From assembly GCF_002807015.1 (NCBI RefSeq), contig NZ_NIPO01000001.1:548890-612889 (forward strand): a DNA stretch of 64,000 nt, given 5' to 3'. The position numbers and the translations under genes are program-made. This DNA comes from Avrilella dinanensis (GTDB lineage Bacteria > Bacteroidota > Bacteroidia > Flavobacteriales > Flavobacteriaceae). Positions 35,711 to 44,881 of the stretch are shown piece after piece (position 1 is the first letter of the stretch; the number at the start of each line of letters is the position of its first letter). The notes under the pieces are model-generated. The model made no database searches. It saw nothing but the letters and a program-made list of their open reading frames with translations, and was not told the DNA's origin.

Positions 35711-35718
35711 TAAATTTG
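35711..35718 (+). promoter_or_regulatory. -7 box of prs-rplY
   Basis: TAAATTTG matches the consensus exactly. It predicts a start near 35725 and a 35-nt leader before the ATG at 35760. Confidence 0.55.
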
Positions 35719-35759
35719 CCCCACGTTAATTGTCGAACAAGAAAAACCAAAAATCAACC

Positions 35760-36701
35760 ATGACTCCACGTAAACCAGAAGCCAAGATATTTGCCTGTTC
35801 AGGCAGCTTAGGTTTAGCAGAAGAAATTGCCAAAAAGTACGGTGTACCTTTAGGTGAAGTGACTTTGTCACACTACAGCGACGGCGAATTTCAGCCTTCG
35901 TTTGAGGAGTCTATCAGGGGATTAAGGGTATTTATTGTATGTTCTACATTCCCGAGTGCAGACAATTTAATGGAATTGTTGTTGATGCTGGACGCTGCCA
36001 AAAGAGCATCTGCCAGACATATTACCGCAGTAATTCCTTATTTTGGGTGGGCAAGACAGGACCGGAAAGACAAACCACGTGTTCCGATAGGAGCTAAATT
36101 GGTTGCTAAAATGTTGGAAACAGCCGGAGCAACTCGTGTAATGACCATGGATTTACACGCCGATCAAATCCAGGGATTTTTCGAGAAACCAGTAGATCAT
36201 TTGTTTGCATCTACTATTTTCTTGCCGTATGTTCAGTCATTGAATCTGGAAAATCTGACGATTGCCTCGCCGGATATGGGTGGCTCAAAAAGAGCTTATG
36301 CCTATTCCAAATACTTGAGTTCTGAAGTAGTAGTTTGTTACAAACAACGCAAAAAAGCTAATGTGATTGACACCATGGAACTCATTGGCGATGTACAAGG
36401 AAGACACGTCATATTAGTGGACGATATGATTGACACCGGAGGCACATTAGCCAAAGCAGCCGATGTGATGATGGAACGCGGAGCGTTGAGCGTACGGGCA
36501 ATTTGTACTCACGCTATTTTGTCGGGCAATGCCTATGAGAAAATAGAAAAATCTGCTTTGACGGAGTTAATCGTGACCGATTCTATCCCGTTGAAACAAC
36601 CCAGCGAAAAAATTCGCGTGATTAGCTGTGCCGAATTGTTTGCCGATGTGATGCACATGGTACACAACAACACCTCAATCAGCAACAAATTTATTATGTA
36701 A
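35760..36701 (+). CDS. prs: Ribose-phosphate pyrophosphokinase
   Basis: Prs makes PRPP from ribose-5-phosphate and ATP, feeding nucleotide and amino-acid synthesis. The ATG at 35760 gives 313 residues, the usual length; an in-frame TTG at 35730 is too near the transcription start to be favoured. The PRPP-binding loop [18 protein letters not shown], the flexible-loop [11 protein letters not shown] and the ATP region [17 protein letters not shown] are present. It lies divergent from tRNA-Leu and 28 bp before rplY, so it is the first core gene on the right side. Confidence 0.96.
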   Translation: MTPRKPEAKIFACSGSLGLAEEIAKKYGVPLGEVTLSHYSDGEFQPSFEESIRGLRVFIVCSTFPSADNLMELLLMLDAAKRASARHITAVIPYFGWARQDRKDKPRVPIGAKLVAKMLETAGATRVMTMDLHADQIQGFFEKPVDHLFASTIFLPYVQSLNLENLTIASPDMGGSKRAYAYSKYLSSEVVVCYKQRKKANVIDTMELIGDVQGRHVILVDDMIDTGGTLAKAADVMMERGALSVRAICTHAILSGNAYEKIEKSALTELIVTDSIPLKQPSEKIRVISCAELFADVMHMVHNNTSISNKFIM

Positions 36702-36729
36702 CTTTTTATTAATTTTTATATATTTTAAA

Positions 36730-37323
36730 ATGAAATCAATTTCAATTAAAGGACAAGAAAGAGAAAGCGTAGGTAAGTCAGCGACTAAAGCCGCACGTAA
36801 TGCTGGATTGGTACCTTGCGTGATATACGGAGGAGACAAGCCAGTGCATTTTACAGCTGAAGAAAAATCATTCAGAAATTTGGTTTACACTCCAAACGTG
36901 CACACTGTTGCTATTGATTTAGGAAGTCAGACTGTTGATGCTGTCTTGCAAGACATTCAATTCCACCCGGTATCTGACCGTATCTTGCACATCGACTTCT
37001 TCCAATTGCACCAAGACAAAGAAATCACTATGGAGGTTCCTGTAAAAATCAGCGGAACAGCGAAAGGTGTATTGGCAGGTGGTGTGTTAAGATTAAACCA
37101 ACGTAAACTGAAAGTTCGTGCATTACCTTCTAACCTTCCTGATTTTGTTGAAGTAAACGTATCCAATTTAGATATGGGTAACAAATTGTATGTTACAGAA
37201 GTAGAAGCCGACAATTTCAAACTTTTACACGCAGACAACACTGTTGTTGCTCAGGTAAGAATGTCACGTGCTGCAATGAAAGCCGCTCAAGAAGCAGCCA
37301 AAGTAGCCAAAGGAGGTAAATAA
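36730..37323 (+). CDS. rplY: 50S ribosomal protein L25 (CTC form)
   Basis: L25 binds 5S rRNA in the large ribosomal subunit. The protein is the two-domain CTC form of 197 residues: the N-terminal RNA-binding part ([31 protein letters not shown]) and the C-terminal beta-domain ([20 protein letters not shown]). The C-terminal Ala/Lys-rich tail is typical. It follows prs by 28 bp and ends just before a strong terminator. Confidence 0.96.
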   Translation: MKSISIKGQERESVGKSATKAARNAGLVPCVIYGGDKPVHFTAEEKSFRNLVYTPNVHTVAIDLGSQTVDAVLQDIQFHPVSDRILHIDFFQLHQDKEITMEVPVKISGTAKGVLAGGVLRLNQRKLKVRALPSNLPDFVEVNVSNLDMGNKLYVTEVEADNFKLLHADNTVVAQVRMSRAAMKAAQEAAKVAKGGK

Positions 37324-37344
37324 GCAATAATAGCTTGTAGATAC

Positions 37345-37377
37345 AAATCCCTGCCGGCATTCCGGCAGGGATTTTTT
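37345..37377 (+). terminator. Intrinsic terminator of prs-rplY
   Basis: AAATCCCTGCCGG pairs perfectly with CCGGCAGGGATTT, with a 4-base loop and a run of six T residues. Confidence 0.9.
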
Positions 37378-37404
37378 ATTGAAAAAACATAATCTATCAA
37401 ATTG

Positions 37405-37566
37405 AGAGCCTGTTTAAATTTGTATTGTAAAAATGTTTATAGGTTATTTTTGAGGCAGAACAAGGCAAATTTTTAAAGGATAGCAGAGCTATCGTTTTAA
37501 AATTTAACGCAGTTATGACCAAAAAGAAGCATAAACAAATTATTAGATAAATTTTAAACAAGCTCT
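37405..37566. repeat. MITE-like palindromic element (162 bp)
   Basis: The ends are inverted copies: AGAGCCTGTTTAAATTT at 37405 and AAATTTTAAACAAGCTCT ending at 37566. The centre has the perfect hairpin GATAGC-AGA-GCTATC, flanked by A/T-rich arms that also pair. No ORF is present. A size near 160 bp and terminal inverted repeats fit a non-autonomous element. Rest of this gap: no other feature. Confidence 0.6.
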
Positions 37567-37624
37567 GATTATTAATTTTTTGCTTTTTTGTGTAAATTCG
37601 CAGTTCGATTAGAAAATCATCATC

Positions 37625-40600
37625 ATGAGTCAGAAATTTAATGAATACAAAGGATTAGACTTGCCGGCAGTAGCTTCGGAAACACTGGCATTCTGGAAAA
37701 ACAACAATATATTCGAGAAATCCATCAGCGAAAAAGAAGGAAATCAGCCTTTTGTCTTTTTCGAAGGACCTCCATCTGCCAACGGAAAGCCCGGTATTCA
37801 TCACGTAATGGCTCGTGCAATTAAAGATATTTTTTGTCGTTATAAAACCCAAAAAGGCTTTCAGGTAAAACGAAAAGCCGGCTGGGACACCCACGGTTTG
37901 CCCGTAGAACTTGGCACAGAAAAAGAGCTTGGCATTACCAAAGAAGATATCGGAACGAAAATCTCCATCGCCGAATACAACGAGGCTTGTAAAAAAACCG
38001 TGATGAGATATACCGATTTGTGGAACGACCTGACCGAAAAAATGGGTTATTGGGTAGATATGAACGACCCCTATATTACCTACAAACCAAAATATATGGA
38101 ATCGGTTTGGTGGCTGCTCAAGCAAATTTATGACAAAGGCTATATGTACAAAGGCTATACAATTCAGCCTTATTCGCCCAAAGCAGGAACCGGATTGTCT
38201 TCACACGAGGTCAACCAACCCGGCTCCTACCGCGATGTGTCAGACACCTCGATTGTTGCCCAGTTCAGAGCTGTCGAAAACACCCTACCTAAATTTTTGC
38301 AAGGTTTAGGAATCATTCATTTTATAGCATGGACAACAACACCGTGGACACTGCCGAGCAATACCGCTTTGACTGTCGGGCCAAAAATAGAATATGCTTT
38401 AGTAAAAACCTACAACCAATATACTTTTGAACCGATTAATATTATCCTGGCAAAACCGCTTATCGGCAAACAATTGTCAGGAAAATATGTAGAGGTAAAA
38501 GATTTGGACGGAATTTCCGCTTACAAAGTCGGCGACAAAACCATACCATATTGGGTAATGAAAACCTTTACCGGTTCAGAGCTTATCGGCACCAGATATG
38601 AACAGTTACTACCTTATGCACAACCGTATGAAAATGCAGAAAATGCCTTTCAGGTAATTCCGGGCGATTTCGTAACCACCGAAGATGGTACTGGTATTGT
38701 ACACACCGCTCCTACGTTCGGGGCAGACGATGCCAAGGTTGCCAAAGATGCCGGTGTGCCGCCAATGCTTGTTTTGAACAACGAAGGAAACCCTGTTCCG
38801 TTAGTAGATTTGCAAGGAAGGTTCGTTTCGCAAATGGGCGATTTAGCTGGCAAATATGTCAAGAATGAATATTATGACGAAAGCGATACCCCGGAAAAAT
38901 CGGTAGATGTTGAAATCGCTATCAGCCTGAAAGAAAAAGGATTGGCATTTAAAGTAGAAAAATATACACACAGCTATCCGCATTGCTGGCGGACAGACAA
39001 ACCAATTTTGTATTATCCACTGGATTCGTGGTTCATCAAAGTTACAGCAGTTAAAGAACGAATGTTTGAACTCAATCAGGAAATCAACTGGAAACCTAAA
39101 GCTACCGGCGAAGGGCGTTTCGGCAACTGGCTGCAAAATGCGAACGACTGGAATTTGTCCCGCTCGAGATATTGGGGAATCCCTCTACCTATCTGGCGTA
39201 CGGAAGATAAAAACGAAGAAATCGTCATCGGTTCGGCAGAAGAATTGATTCAGGAAATCGAAAAATCTATCCGGGCAGGTCATCAGAAAATCAATCCGTT
39301 TGCTGATTTCGTTATCGGTGATATGTCGGAAGAAAACTACGACTGCATCGATTTACACAAAAATGTGGTAGATGAAATCATATTGGTTTCTCCGTCAGCC
39401 AAACCGATGAAAAGAGAAACGGATCTCATCGACGTATGGTTTGATTCCGGTTCGATGCCTTATGCACAATGGCATTATCCTTTTGAAAACAAAGAGCTTA
39501 TAGATAAAAACCTGGCTTATCCGGCAGATTTTATCGCCGAAGGTGTTGACCAGACCAGAGGTTGGTTCTATACACTTCATGCGATTGCCACTTTGGTTTT
39601 CGATACGAAAGCATATAAAAATGTGGTTTCCAACGGTTTGGTTCTGGACAAAAACGGACACAAAATGTCCAAGCGTTTGGGCAACGCTATCGATCCGTTT
39701 GAAACGTTAGGCGAACACGGTCCGGACGCAACACGCTGGTATATGATTAGCAATGCCAATCCGTGGGATAACTTAAAATTTGATTTAGAAGGAATTACAG
39801 AAGTTCGTCGTAAGTTTTTCGGCACTTTGTACAACACTTATTCTTTCTTTGCCCTGTATGCCAATATTGACGGATTCACGTACAGTGAAGAAGAAATTCC
39901 GTTGACAGACCGACCGGAAATAGACCGCTGGATATTGTCTGAACTCAACACATTGACCAAAGAAGTTGATGAAAGTTTTGCTGCTTACGAACCAACCCGT
40001 GCAACGAGAGCCATTTCTGATTTTGTGCAGGAAAATCTGTCGAACTGGTACGTTCGCCTATGCAGAAGACGTTTCTGGAAAGGCGAATACGGACAAGATA
40101 AAATCGCTGCCTATCAGACACTTTACACCTGTCTGGAAACCGTAGCAAAATTATCAGCACCGGTTGCTCCGTTTTTTATGGACAAACTTTATAAAGATTT
40201 AACACAAGTAACACAGAAAGAACAATTTGAATCTGTACATTTGGCCGATTTTCCAACCTACGATGAAAACCGAGCAGATAAAGATTTGGAAAGCCGAATG
40301 CAAAAGGCACAAACCATTTCTTCGCTCGTATTATCATTGCGTAAACGGGAAATGATTAAAGTACGTCAGCCGTTGCAAAAAATCATCATTCCGGTATTAG
40401 ATGAAAAGCAACGAACTGAAATTAAGCTGGTTGAAGATTTAATCAAAGCAGAAGTCAACGTCAAAGAAGTAGAGTTGCTCGACGATGCCTCAGATATCTT
40501 GGTTAAGCAAATCAAGCCTAATTTCAAAACATTAGGTCCTCGCTTCGGAAAAGAAATGGGATTGATAGCCAAAACCATTCAGTCTTTCGGACAGGAACAA

Positions 40601-41023
40601 ATTAATGAGCTGGAAAAAAATGGTGAAATAACCGTTGATGTTTCAGGAAAAAGTATTATATTAAACCTCGAAGACGTAGAGATTTCTTCGCAGGACATAG
40701 AAGGTTGGTTAGTGGCTAATGCAAACGGAATTACCGTAGCTTTAGACATTACCATAACGGATAGTTTGAAAAAAGAAGGTATTGCCCGAGAGTTGGTAAA
40801 TCGCATTCAGAACATCAGGAAAGATTCCGGTTTTGAAGTGACCGACAAAGTAAATGTTACCCTTGTTTCACAATCTGAAATAGAAGATGCCGTACAGGCA
40901 AATGAGACATATATTAAAGCAGAAACGCTAACGGAAAACATTTCGTTTGTTACAGAGATAGAAAACAGTACAAGTATTGAATTTGATAATTTAACTACAC
41001 TGATTGCAGTGCAAAAAATTTGA
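37625..41023 (+). CDS. ileS: Isoleucyl-tRNA synthetase
   Basis: IleS charges tRNA-Ile. The 1132-residue chain has the HIGH-type motif GKPGIHHVMAR at 54-64. An editing domain of about 200 residues carries the WTTTPWTLPSNT pattern. The KMSKR loop is NGHKMSKRLGNA, and a C-terminal anticodon-binding part follows. Length and lack of a Cys-rich C-terminal zinc finger fit the long form of ileS typical of Bacteroidota. Its last bases overlap a TTG that opens the next frame, but the better start of that gene is 41029. Confidence 0.96.
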   Translation: MSQKFNEYKGLDLPAVASETLAFWKNNNIFEKSISEKEGNQPFVFFEGPPSANGKPGIHHVMARAIKDIFCRYKTQKGFQVKRKAGWDTHGLPVELGTEKELGITKEDIGTKISIAEYNEACKKTVMRYTDLWNDLTEKMGYWVDMNDPYITYKPKYMESVWWLLKQIYDKGYMYKGYTIQPYSPKAGTGLSSHEVNQPGSYRDVSDTSIVAQFRAVENTLPKFLQGLGIIHFIAWTTTPWTLPSNTALTVGPKIEYALVKTYNQYTFEPINIILAKPLIGKQLSGKYVEVKDLDGISAYKVGDKTIPYWVMKTFTGSELIGTRYEQLLPYAQPYENAENAFQVIPGDFVTTEDGTGIVHTAPTFGADDAKVAKDAGVPPMLVLNNEGNPVPLVDLQGRFVSQMGDLAGKYVKNEYYDESDTPEKSVDVEIAISLKEKGLAFKVEKYTHSYPHCWRTDKPILYYPLDSWFIKVTAVKERMFELNQEINWKPKATGEGRFGNWLQNANDWNLSRSRYWGIPLPIWRTEDKNEEIVIGSAEELIQEIEKSIRAGHQKINPFADFVIGDMSEENYDCIDLHKNVVDEIILVSPSAKPMKRETDLIDVWFDSGSMPYAQWHYPFENKELIDKNLAYPADFIAEGVDQTRGWFYTLHAIATLVFDTKAYKNVVSNGLVLDKNGHKMSKRLGNAIDPFETLGEHGPDATRWYMISNANPWDNLKFDLEGITEVRRKFFGTLYNTYSFFALYANIDGFTYSEEEIPLTDRPEIDRWILSELNTLTKEVDESFAAYEPTRATRAISDFVQENLSNWYVRLCRRRFWKGEYGQDKIAAYQTLYTCLETVAKLSAPVAPFFMDKLYKDLTQVTQKEQFESVHLADFPTYDENRADKDLESRMQKAQTISSLVLSLRKREMIKVRQPLQKIIIPVLDEKQRTEIKLVEDLIKAEVNVKEVELLDDASDILVKQIKPNFKTLGPRFGKEMGLIAKTIQSFGQEQINELEKNGEITVDVSGKSIILNLEDVEISSQDIEGWLVANANGITVALDITITDSLKKEGIARELVNRIQNIRKDSGFEVTDKVNVTLVSQSEIEDAVQANETYIKAETLTENISFVTEIENSTSIEFDNLTTLIAVQKI

Positions 41024-41028
41024 TCATT

Positions 41029-41418
41029 ATGACAGAAACAGAAAACACTAAAGTACGCTATTCAGATACTGATTTGGCAGAATTTAAAGAGCTGATATTA
41101 CAAAAAATAGAGAAAGCACAAACAGATTTAGAGCTGATAAAAAGTGCTTACACCAACGACTCCAACAACGGCACAGACGACACCTCTCCTACCTTCAAAG
41201 CTTTTGAAGAAGGAAGTGAAACTATGTCGAAAGAAGCCAACTCAGCTTTGGCAATCCGTCAGGAAAAATTCATTCGTGATTTAAAAAATGCTTTAATCCG
41301 AATCGAAAATAAAACCTATGGTATTTGTCGCGTAACTGGAAAACTCATCGAAAAAGAACGATTGAAACTGGTTCCGCACGCAACCTTGAGCATGGAAGCC
41401 AAATTACAGCAAAAATAA
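41029..41418 (+). CDS. DksA/TraR-family regulator with reduced zinc finger
   Basis: The 129-residue protein has the helical coiled-coil arm of DksA-like proteins and the C-terminal pattern YGICRVTGKLIEKERLKLVPHA. DksA binds RNA polymerase with ppGpp. Only one Cys is left in the finger (ICRVTGKL), where zinc forms have four, so metal binding is doubtful. The start at the ATG 6 bp after ileS is better than a TTG inside it. Its place after ileS suggests co-transcription. Function as a polymerase factor is from family knowledge. Confidence 0.85.
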   Translation: MTETENTKVRYSDTDLAEFKELILQKIEKAQTDLELIKSAYTNDSNNGTDDTSPTFKAFEEGSETMSKEANSALAIRQEKFIRDLKNALIRIENKTYGICRVTGKLIEKERLKLVPHATLSMEAKLQQK

Positions 41419-41428
41419 TTTTTATAAT

Positions 41429-41455
41429 AAGCCGGATTGATATTCGGCTTTTTCT
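41429..41455 (+). terminator. Intrinsic terminator of ileS-dksA-like
   Basis: AAGCCGGAT pairs with ATTCGGCTT (one G-T pair) around a 2-base loop, and TTTCTTT follows. Confidence 0.7.
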
Positions 41456-41472
41456 TTAAACCACAAAATTGT

Positions 41473-42036
41473 ATGAAAAAAACACGTTGTGGCTGGGCTC
41501 CGGCGAGCGATCAGCTTTATACTGACTATCACGATAACGAATGGGGAAAACCTGTTTTTGACGATAATGTATTGTTTGAATTTATGGTTCTGGAATCGTT
41601 CCAAGCAGGATTGAGTTGGATAACAATTTTACGAAAACGAGAAAATTTCAGAAAAGCATTTGACCAATTTGATTATAAAAAAATCGCAAAATATGATGAT
41701 TCAAAAACAGAAGAGTTGGTCAACAATGCGGGCATTATTCGTCATCGTGGAAAAATTGAAGCTGCCATCAACAACGCCCAAAAATTCATCGAAATTCAAG
41801 ATGAGTTCGGTAGCTTTTCTGATTATCTGTGGAAATATGTAAATCATACTCCCATAAAAAACAGATTCAAATCGTTGAGCGAAATTCCCGCCAAAACCAC
41901 TTTATCTGACCAGATTGCGAAAGACCTCAAAAAAAGAGGCTTCAAATTCATGGGCTCTACAACGGTTTATGCTTATATGCAGGCAGTCGGTTTGGTCAAT
42001 GACCACGTTGCAGATTGTTTTGCGTATGCAGATTAA
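41473..42036 (+). CDS. tag: DNA-3-methyladenine glycosylase I
   Basis: Tag removes 3-methyladenine from alkylated DNA. The ATG at 41473 gives 187 residues starting MKKTRCGWAPASDQLY, which is where the family begins; a longer TTG frame would start inside the terminator. The catalytic Glu lies in the YHDNEWGKP motif, and FEFMVLESFQAGLSW and a late HVADCF with Cys/His metal ligands are in place. It stands alone between the terminator and the convergent stress-protein gene. Confidence 0.93.
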   Translation: MKKTRCGWAPASDQLYTDYHDNEWGKPVFDDNVLFEFMVLESFQAGLSWITILRKRENFRKAFDQFDYKKIAKYDDSKTEELVNNAGIIRHRGKIEAAINNAQKFIEIQDEFGSFSDYLWKYVNHTPIKNRFKSLSEIPAKTTLSDQIAKDLKKRGFKFMGSTTVYAYMQAVGLVNDHVADCFAYAD

Positions 42037-42061
42037 AAACAAGCCGAATTTGTAAAATAAC

Positions 42062-42112
42062 ACAAAGTCACAGAGAACACAGAGATTTTACTTGTGAACT
42101 TTGTGACTTTGT
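42062..42112. repeat. Short palindromic intergenic repeat
   Basis: ACAAAGTCACA (42062-42072) and TGTGACTTTGT (42102-42112) are perfect complements around a 29-base loop that includes CAGAGAACACAGAG. It lies between two convergent genes, so it could act as a terminator for both. Similar intergenic repeats are frequent in Flavobacteriia. Confidence 0.5.
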
Positions 42113-42164
42113 CGCAAAATATTACTTTTCAGACCTTTTATTTAGTCATCAGAAAAGAAAAAGA

Positions 42165-42989
42165 TTATAATTTAAAAGTCAATACCGACTTGGAAGAATG
42201 GTTGACCAAATCTTCACTGATACTTCCGTTCAGCAAGCGGGCAAAACCAGTTCGTCCGTGTGTGCCCATAGCGATTAAATCCGCATTGATGCTGTCGGCA
42301 TAATTCAAAATTCCTTTTTCGATATCGGTATCGTTGTAAATCGCAAATTCGTATTTCGCAATATTGAGCTGCTGGATATATTCTTCCGCCATTTCCTTCG
42401 CCACATGTGTAGATTTAAAGTTATTCGGCGTATTCACATACAAAAAGCTAGGTTTTATCTCATTAGATGTAAAGAAATTTATCATCTTTTTAGTAGATTC
42501 TTTTACTTCTGCACCCAAATCAATAGCGAAAACAACATTTTCAAAAAATGTATGGGTTTCTTCATTTTTGATAACCAAAACAGGAATTTCAGATGTTCTT
42601 ACCACTTTTTCCGTATTTGACCCGATAAACACTTCCTTGAAACCGCTGGCTCCGTGCGACCCCATCACGATTAAATCTACATCGTTAGATATCGCCACTT
42701 CATTGACCAAATCAAATGTTCTTCCGAGCCTCAATATCTGAGAAACAGACAAACCGTTTAGTTCCGGAGACAGCGAAGTTTGAGACAATCTTGCCTCGGC
42801 ACTGTTTTTGAAAAAGATAATTTCAGGCACATCAAATCCGGGTTGTACAGCGTCCATAGCCTCCTGAGGCAGGTCGATAATATGTAACAAAATGAGTTCG
42901 CTGCCTGTCTTTTTTGCAATGTTTGCTGCCGTTTTTAGTGCTCTGCCGGCTTGCTCAGAAAAATCTGTTGGGACTAATATTTTTTTCAT
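42165..42989 (-). CDS. Universal stress protein with two tandem UspA domains
   Basis: The 274-residue protein has two UspA domains. The first ends in the nucleotide-binding loop VMGSHGASGFKEVFIGSN, the second in AMGTHGRTGFARLLNGS. The N-terminal KKILVPTDFSEQAGRAL is typical. UspA proteins bind ATP or stay nucleotide-free and help cells withstand stress. Two domains in one chain would act as an internal dimer. The gene is convergent to tag and divergent to rimP. Confidence 0.93.
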   Translation of the reverse strand: MKKILVPTDFSEQAGRALKTAANIAKKTGSELILLHIIDLPQEAMDAVQPGFDVPEIIFFKNSAEARLSQTSLSPELNGLSVSQILRLGRTFDLVNEVAISNDVDLIVMGSHGASGFKEVFIGSNTEKVVRTSEIPVLVIKNEETHTFFENVVFAIDLGAEVKESTKKMINFFTSNEIKPSFLYVNTPNNFKSTHVAKEMAEEYIQQLNIAKYEFAIYNDTDIEKGILNYADSINADLIAMGTHGRTGFARLLNGSISEDLVNHSSKSVLTFKL

Positions 42990-43069
42990 AAATACGGTAT
43001 TTAATAAGTTTCATATATGATTACGACGATAAATATAGTCATTTTTAAATGATTTGCATAAAAAATTCG

Positions 43070-43077
43070 TATATTTG
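43070..43077 (+). promoter_or_regulatory. -7 box of rimP-nusA-infB
   Basis: TATATTTG fits TAnnTTTG. Transcription would begin near 43083, about 45 nt before rimP, and the leader would contain the hairpin at 43094-43115. Confidence 0.5.
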
Positions 43078-43093
43078 CCCAAAATTAAAATGT

Positions 43094-43120
43094 GAGGGGA
43101 CGGAAGAGTCCCCTCTTTTT
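43094..43120 (+). terminator. Terminator-like hairpin in the rimP leader (attenuator candidate)
   Basis: GAGGGGAC and GTCCCCTC form a perfect 8-bp stem with loop GGAAGA, followed by TTTTT. It ends 8 bp before the rimP ATG at 43129 and after the likely promoter. A terminator in the leader of the nusA operon would allow feedback by NusA itself. Confidence 0.7.
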
Positions 43121-43128
43121 ATAGCAAT

Positions 43129-43593
43129 ATGAGTTTATTAAACAGAGTAAAAGAACTGCTGGACGAGGCTTTTGAGAAGTCTCCCGAGCTGTTTTTAATA
43201 GACCTTTCTATCACTCCCGAAGACAATATTACCGTTGTCATCGACGGAGACAACAGTGTTACGCTCGACGATTGCATCACAATCAGCCGTGCGGTGGAGC
43301 ATCAGCTTGATAGAGAAGAACACGATTTTTCGCTCGAAGTAACCTCTGCCGGGGCATTATCTCCGTTAAAATTGCCAAGACAATACAAAAAAAACTTAGG
43401 CAGAACACTGGAAATACAAACGCAGAATGGTAAATTTGCAGGAAAATTAATTGACGTTCAGGAAAATACCATCGAAATCGAATGGAAATCCAGAGAACCA
43501 AAAGAAATCGGAAAAGGAAAAACAACCGTAAACCGAACAGAAAAATTTAATTTTGAAGATATAGAAAAAGCAGTTGTGGTAATATCATTTTAA
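43129..43593 (+). CDS. rimP: Ribosome maturation factor RimP
   Basis: RimP assists the assembly of the 30S subunit. The 154-residue protein starts with a short helix, then carries the pattern LFLIDLSITPEDNITVVIDGDN and the conserved Cys/Ser region CITISRAVEHQLDREEHDFSLEV. The C-terminal Sm-like domain (LGRTLEIQTQNGKFAGKL) is complete. It precedes nusA by 10 bp, the usual arrangement in bacteria. Confidence 0.95.
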   Translation: MSLLNRVKELLDEAFEKSPELFLIDLSITPEDNITVVIDGDNSVTLDDCITISRAVEHQLDREEHDFSLEVTSAGALSPLKLPRQYKKNLGRTLEIQTQNGKFAGKLIDVQENTIEIEWKSREPKEIGKGKTTVNRTEKFNFEDIEKAVVVISF

Positions 43594-43603
43594 AAAACAT
43601 GTC

Positions 43604-44851
43604 ATGGAAAATATAGAGCTAATAGAATCTTTCTCTGAATTTAAAGAGATTAAACACATCGACAGAATTACGCTGATGGCTATCATGGAAGACGTTTTCA
43701 GAAACGCCCTGAAAAAGAGATTCGGGACAGACGAAAACTTCGACATTATCATCAATCCTGACAAGGGAGATATGGAAATCTGGCGCAACAGAATCGTGGT
43801 GGAAAACGGAGAAGTGGAAGATGACAATTCGGAAATTGCTTTGAAAGAAGCTCAGAAAATTGAACCTGACTTTGAGGTAGGAGAAGAAGTATCTGAACCA
43901 GTTAAACTTACTGATTTAGGGCGAAGAGCGATTTTGGCACTTCGACAAAACCTGATTACGAAGATTCATGAGCATGACAGCACAAATCTTTACAAACAGT
44001 TTAAAGATTTGATTGATGAAATTTATTCTGCCGAAGTACATCATATCCGACACAAAGCCGTGATTCTGATGGACGACGAAGGCAACGAAATCATTTTACC
44101 GAAAGACAAACAAATTCCTTCCGATTTCTATAAAAAAGGCGAGCAGGTTCGTGGAATTATTGAATCGGTTGAGCTTAAAGGCAACAAACCTCAGATTATC
44201 ATGAGCAGAACATCAACATTGTTCCTTGAAAGATTGTTTGAGCAGGAAATTCCGGAAATTGCAGACGGATTGATTACCATCAAAAAAGCCGCGAGAATTC
44301 CGGGCGAAAAAGCCAAAGTTGCCGTAGATAGTTACAGTGACAACATTGACCCGGTAGGTGCATGTGTGGGAATGAAAGGAAGCCGGATTCACGGTATCGT
44401 AAGAGAATTGGGCAACGAGAATATCGATGTGATTAACTTCACAACCAATCAGTCATTGTACATATCCAGAGCATTGAGTCCAGCAAAAGTAAACAATGTA
44501 AAGATATATGAAGACGAGAAGAAAGCGGAAGTTTTCCTTGATGTAGATGAAGTATCAAAAGCTATCGGACGAGGCGGGCAAAACATTCGTCTGGCAAGCA
44601 TGCTTACCGGATATGAGATAGACGTAATCAGAGATGGTTCACAAGTTTTGGAAGACGACGTTGAATTGAAAGAATTCTCTGACGAAATCGAACCATGGAT
44701 TATCGAAGAATTTGAAAAAATAGGGTTGGATACAGCCAAAAGCGTACTGAAAAACTCGATAGAAGAATTAGAAAGAAGAACCGATTTGGAAATAGAAACC
44801 ATTCGTGAAATCGTTGAAATTCTGAAAGCCGAGTTTGAAGACGAAGATTAA
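43604..44851 (+). CDS. nusA: Transcription termination/antitermination factor NusA
   Basis: NusA binds RNA polymerase and shapes pausing, termination and antitermination. The 415 residues hold an N-terminal polymerase-binding domain (about 1-130), an S1 domain (about 135-200) and two KH domains with DPVGACVGMKGSRIHGIV and IGRGGQNIRLASML. No C-terminal acidic repeat follows, so it is the short form. The acidic ends and spacing (10 bp after rimP, 30 bp before infB) fit the conserved operon. Confidence 0.96.
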   Translation: MENIELIESFSEFKEIKHIDRITLMAIMEDVFRNALKKRFGTDENFDIIINPDKGDMEIWRNRIVVENGEVEDDNSEIALKEAQKIEPDFEVGEEVSEPVKLTDLGRRAILALRQNLITKIHEHDSTNLYKQFKDLIDEIYSAEVHHIRHKAVILMDDEGNEIILPKDKQIPSDFYKKGEQVRGIIESVELKGNKPQIIMSRTSTLFLERLFEQEIPEIADGLITIKKAARIPGEKAKVAVDSYSDNIDPVGACVGMKGSRIHGIVRELGNENIDVINFTTNQSLYISRALSPAKVNNVKIYEDEKKAEVFLDVDEVSKAIGRGGQNIRLASMLTGYEIDVIRDGSQVLEDDVELKEFSDEIEPWIIEEFEKIGLDTAKSVLKNSIEELERRTDLEIETIREIVEILKAEFEDED

Positions 44852-44881
44852 AAACAAAAATAAAATAAAGGGAAAGGATAT

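Noticed and set aside
35730..35759. TTG start of prs at 35730
   Set aside because: It would lie about 5 nt from the predicted transcription start and adds ten residues not found in the family; the ATG at 35760 gives the usual 313 residues.
42094..42303. 70-codon plus-strand frame antisense to the stress-protein gene
   Set aside because: It starts inside a palindromic repeat and runs antisense through a conserved domain; no independent support.
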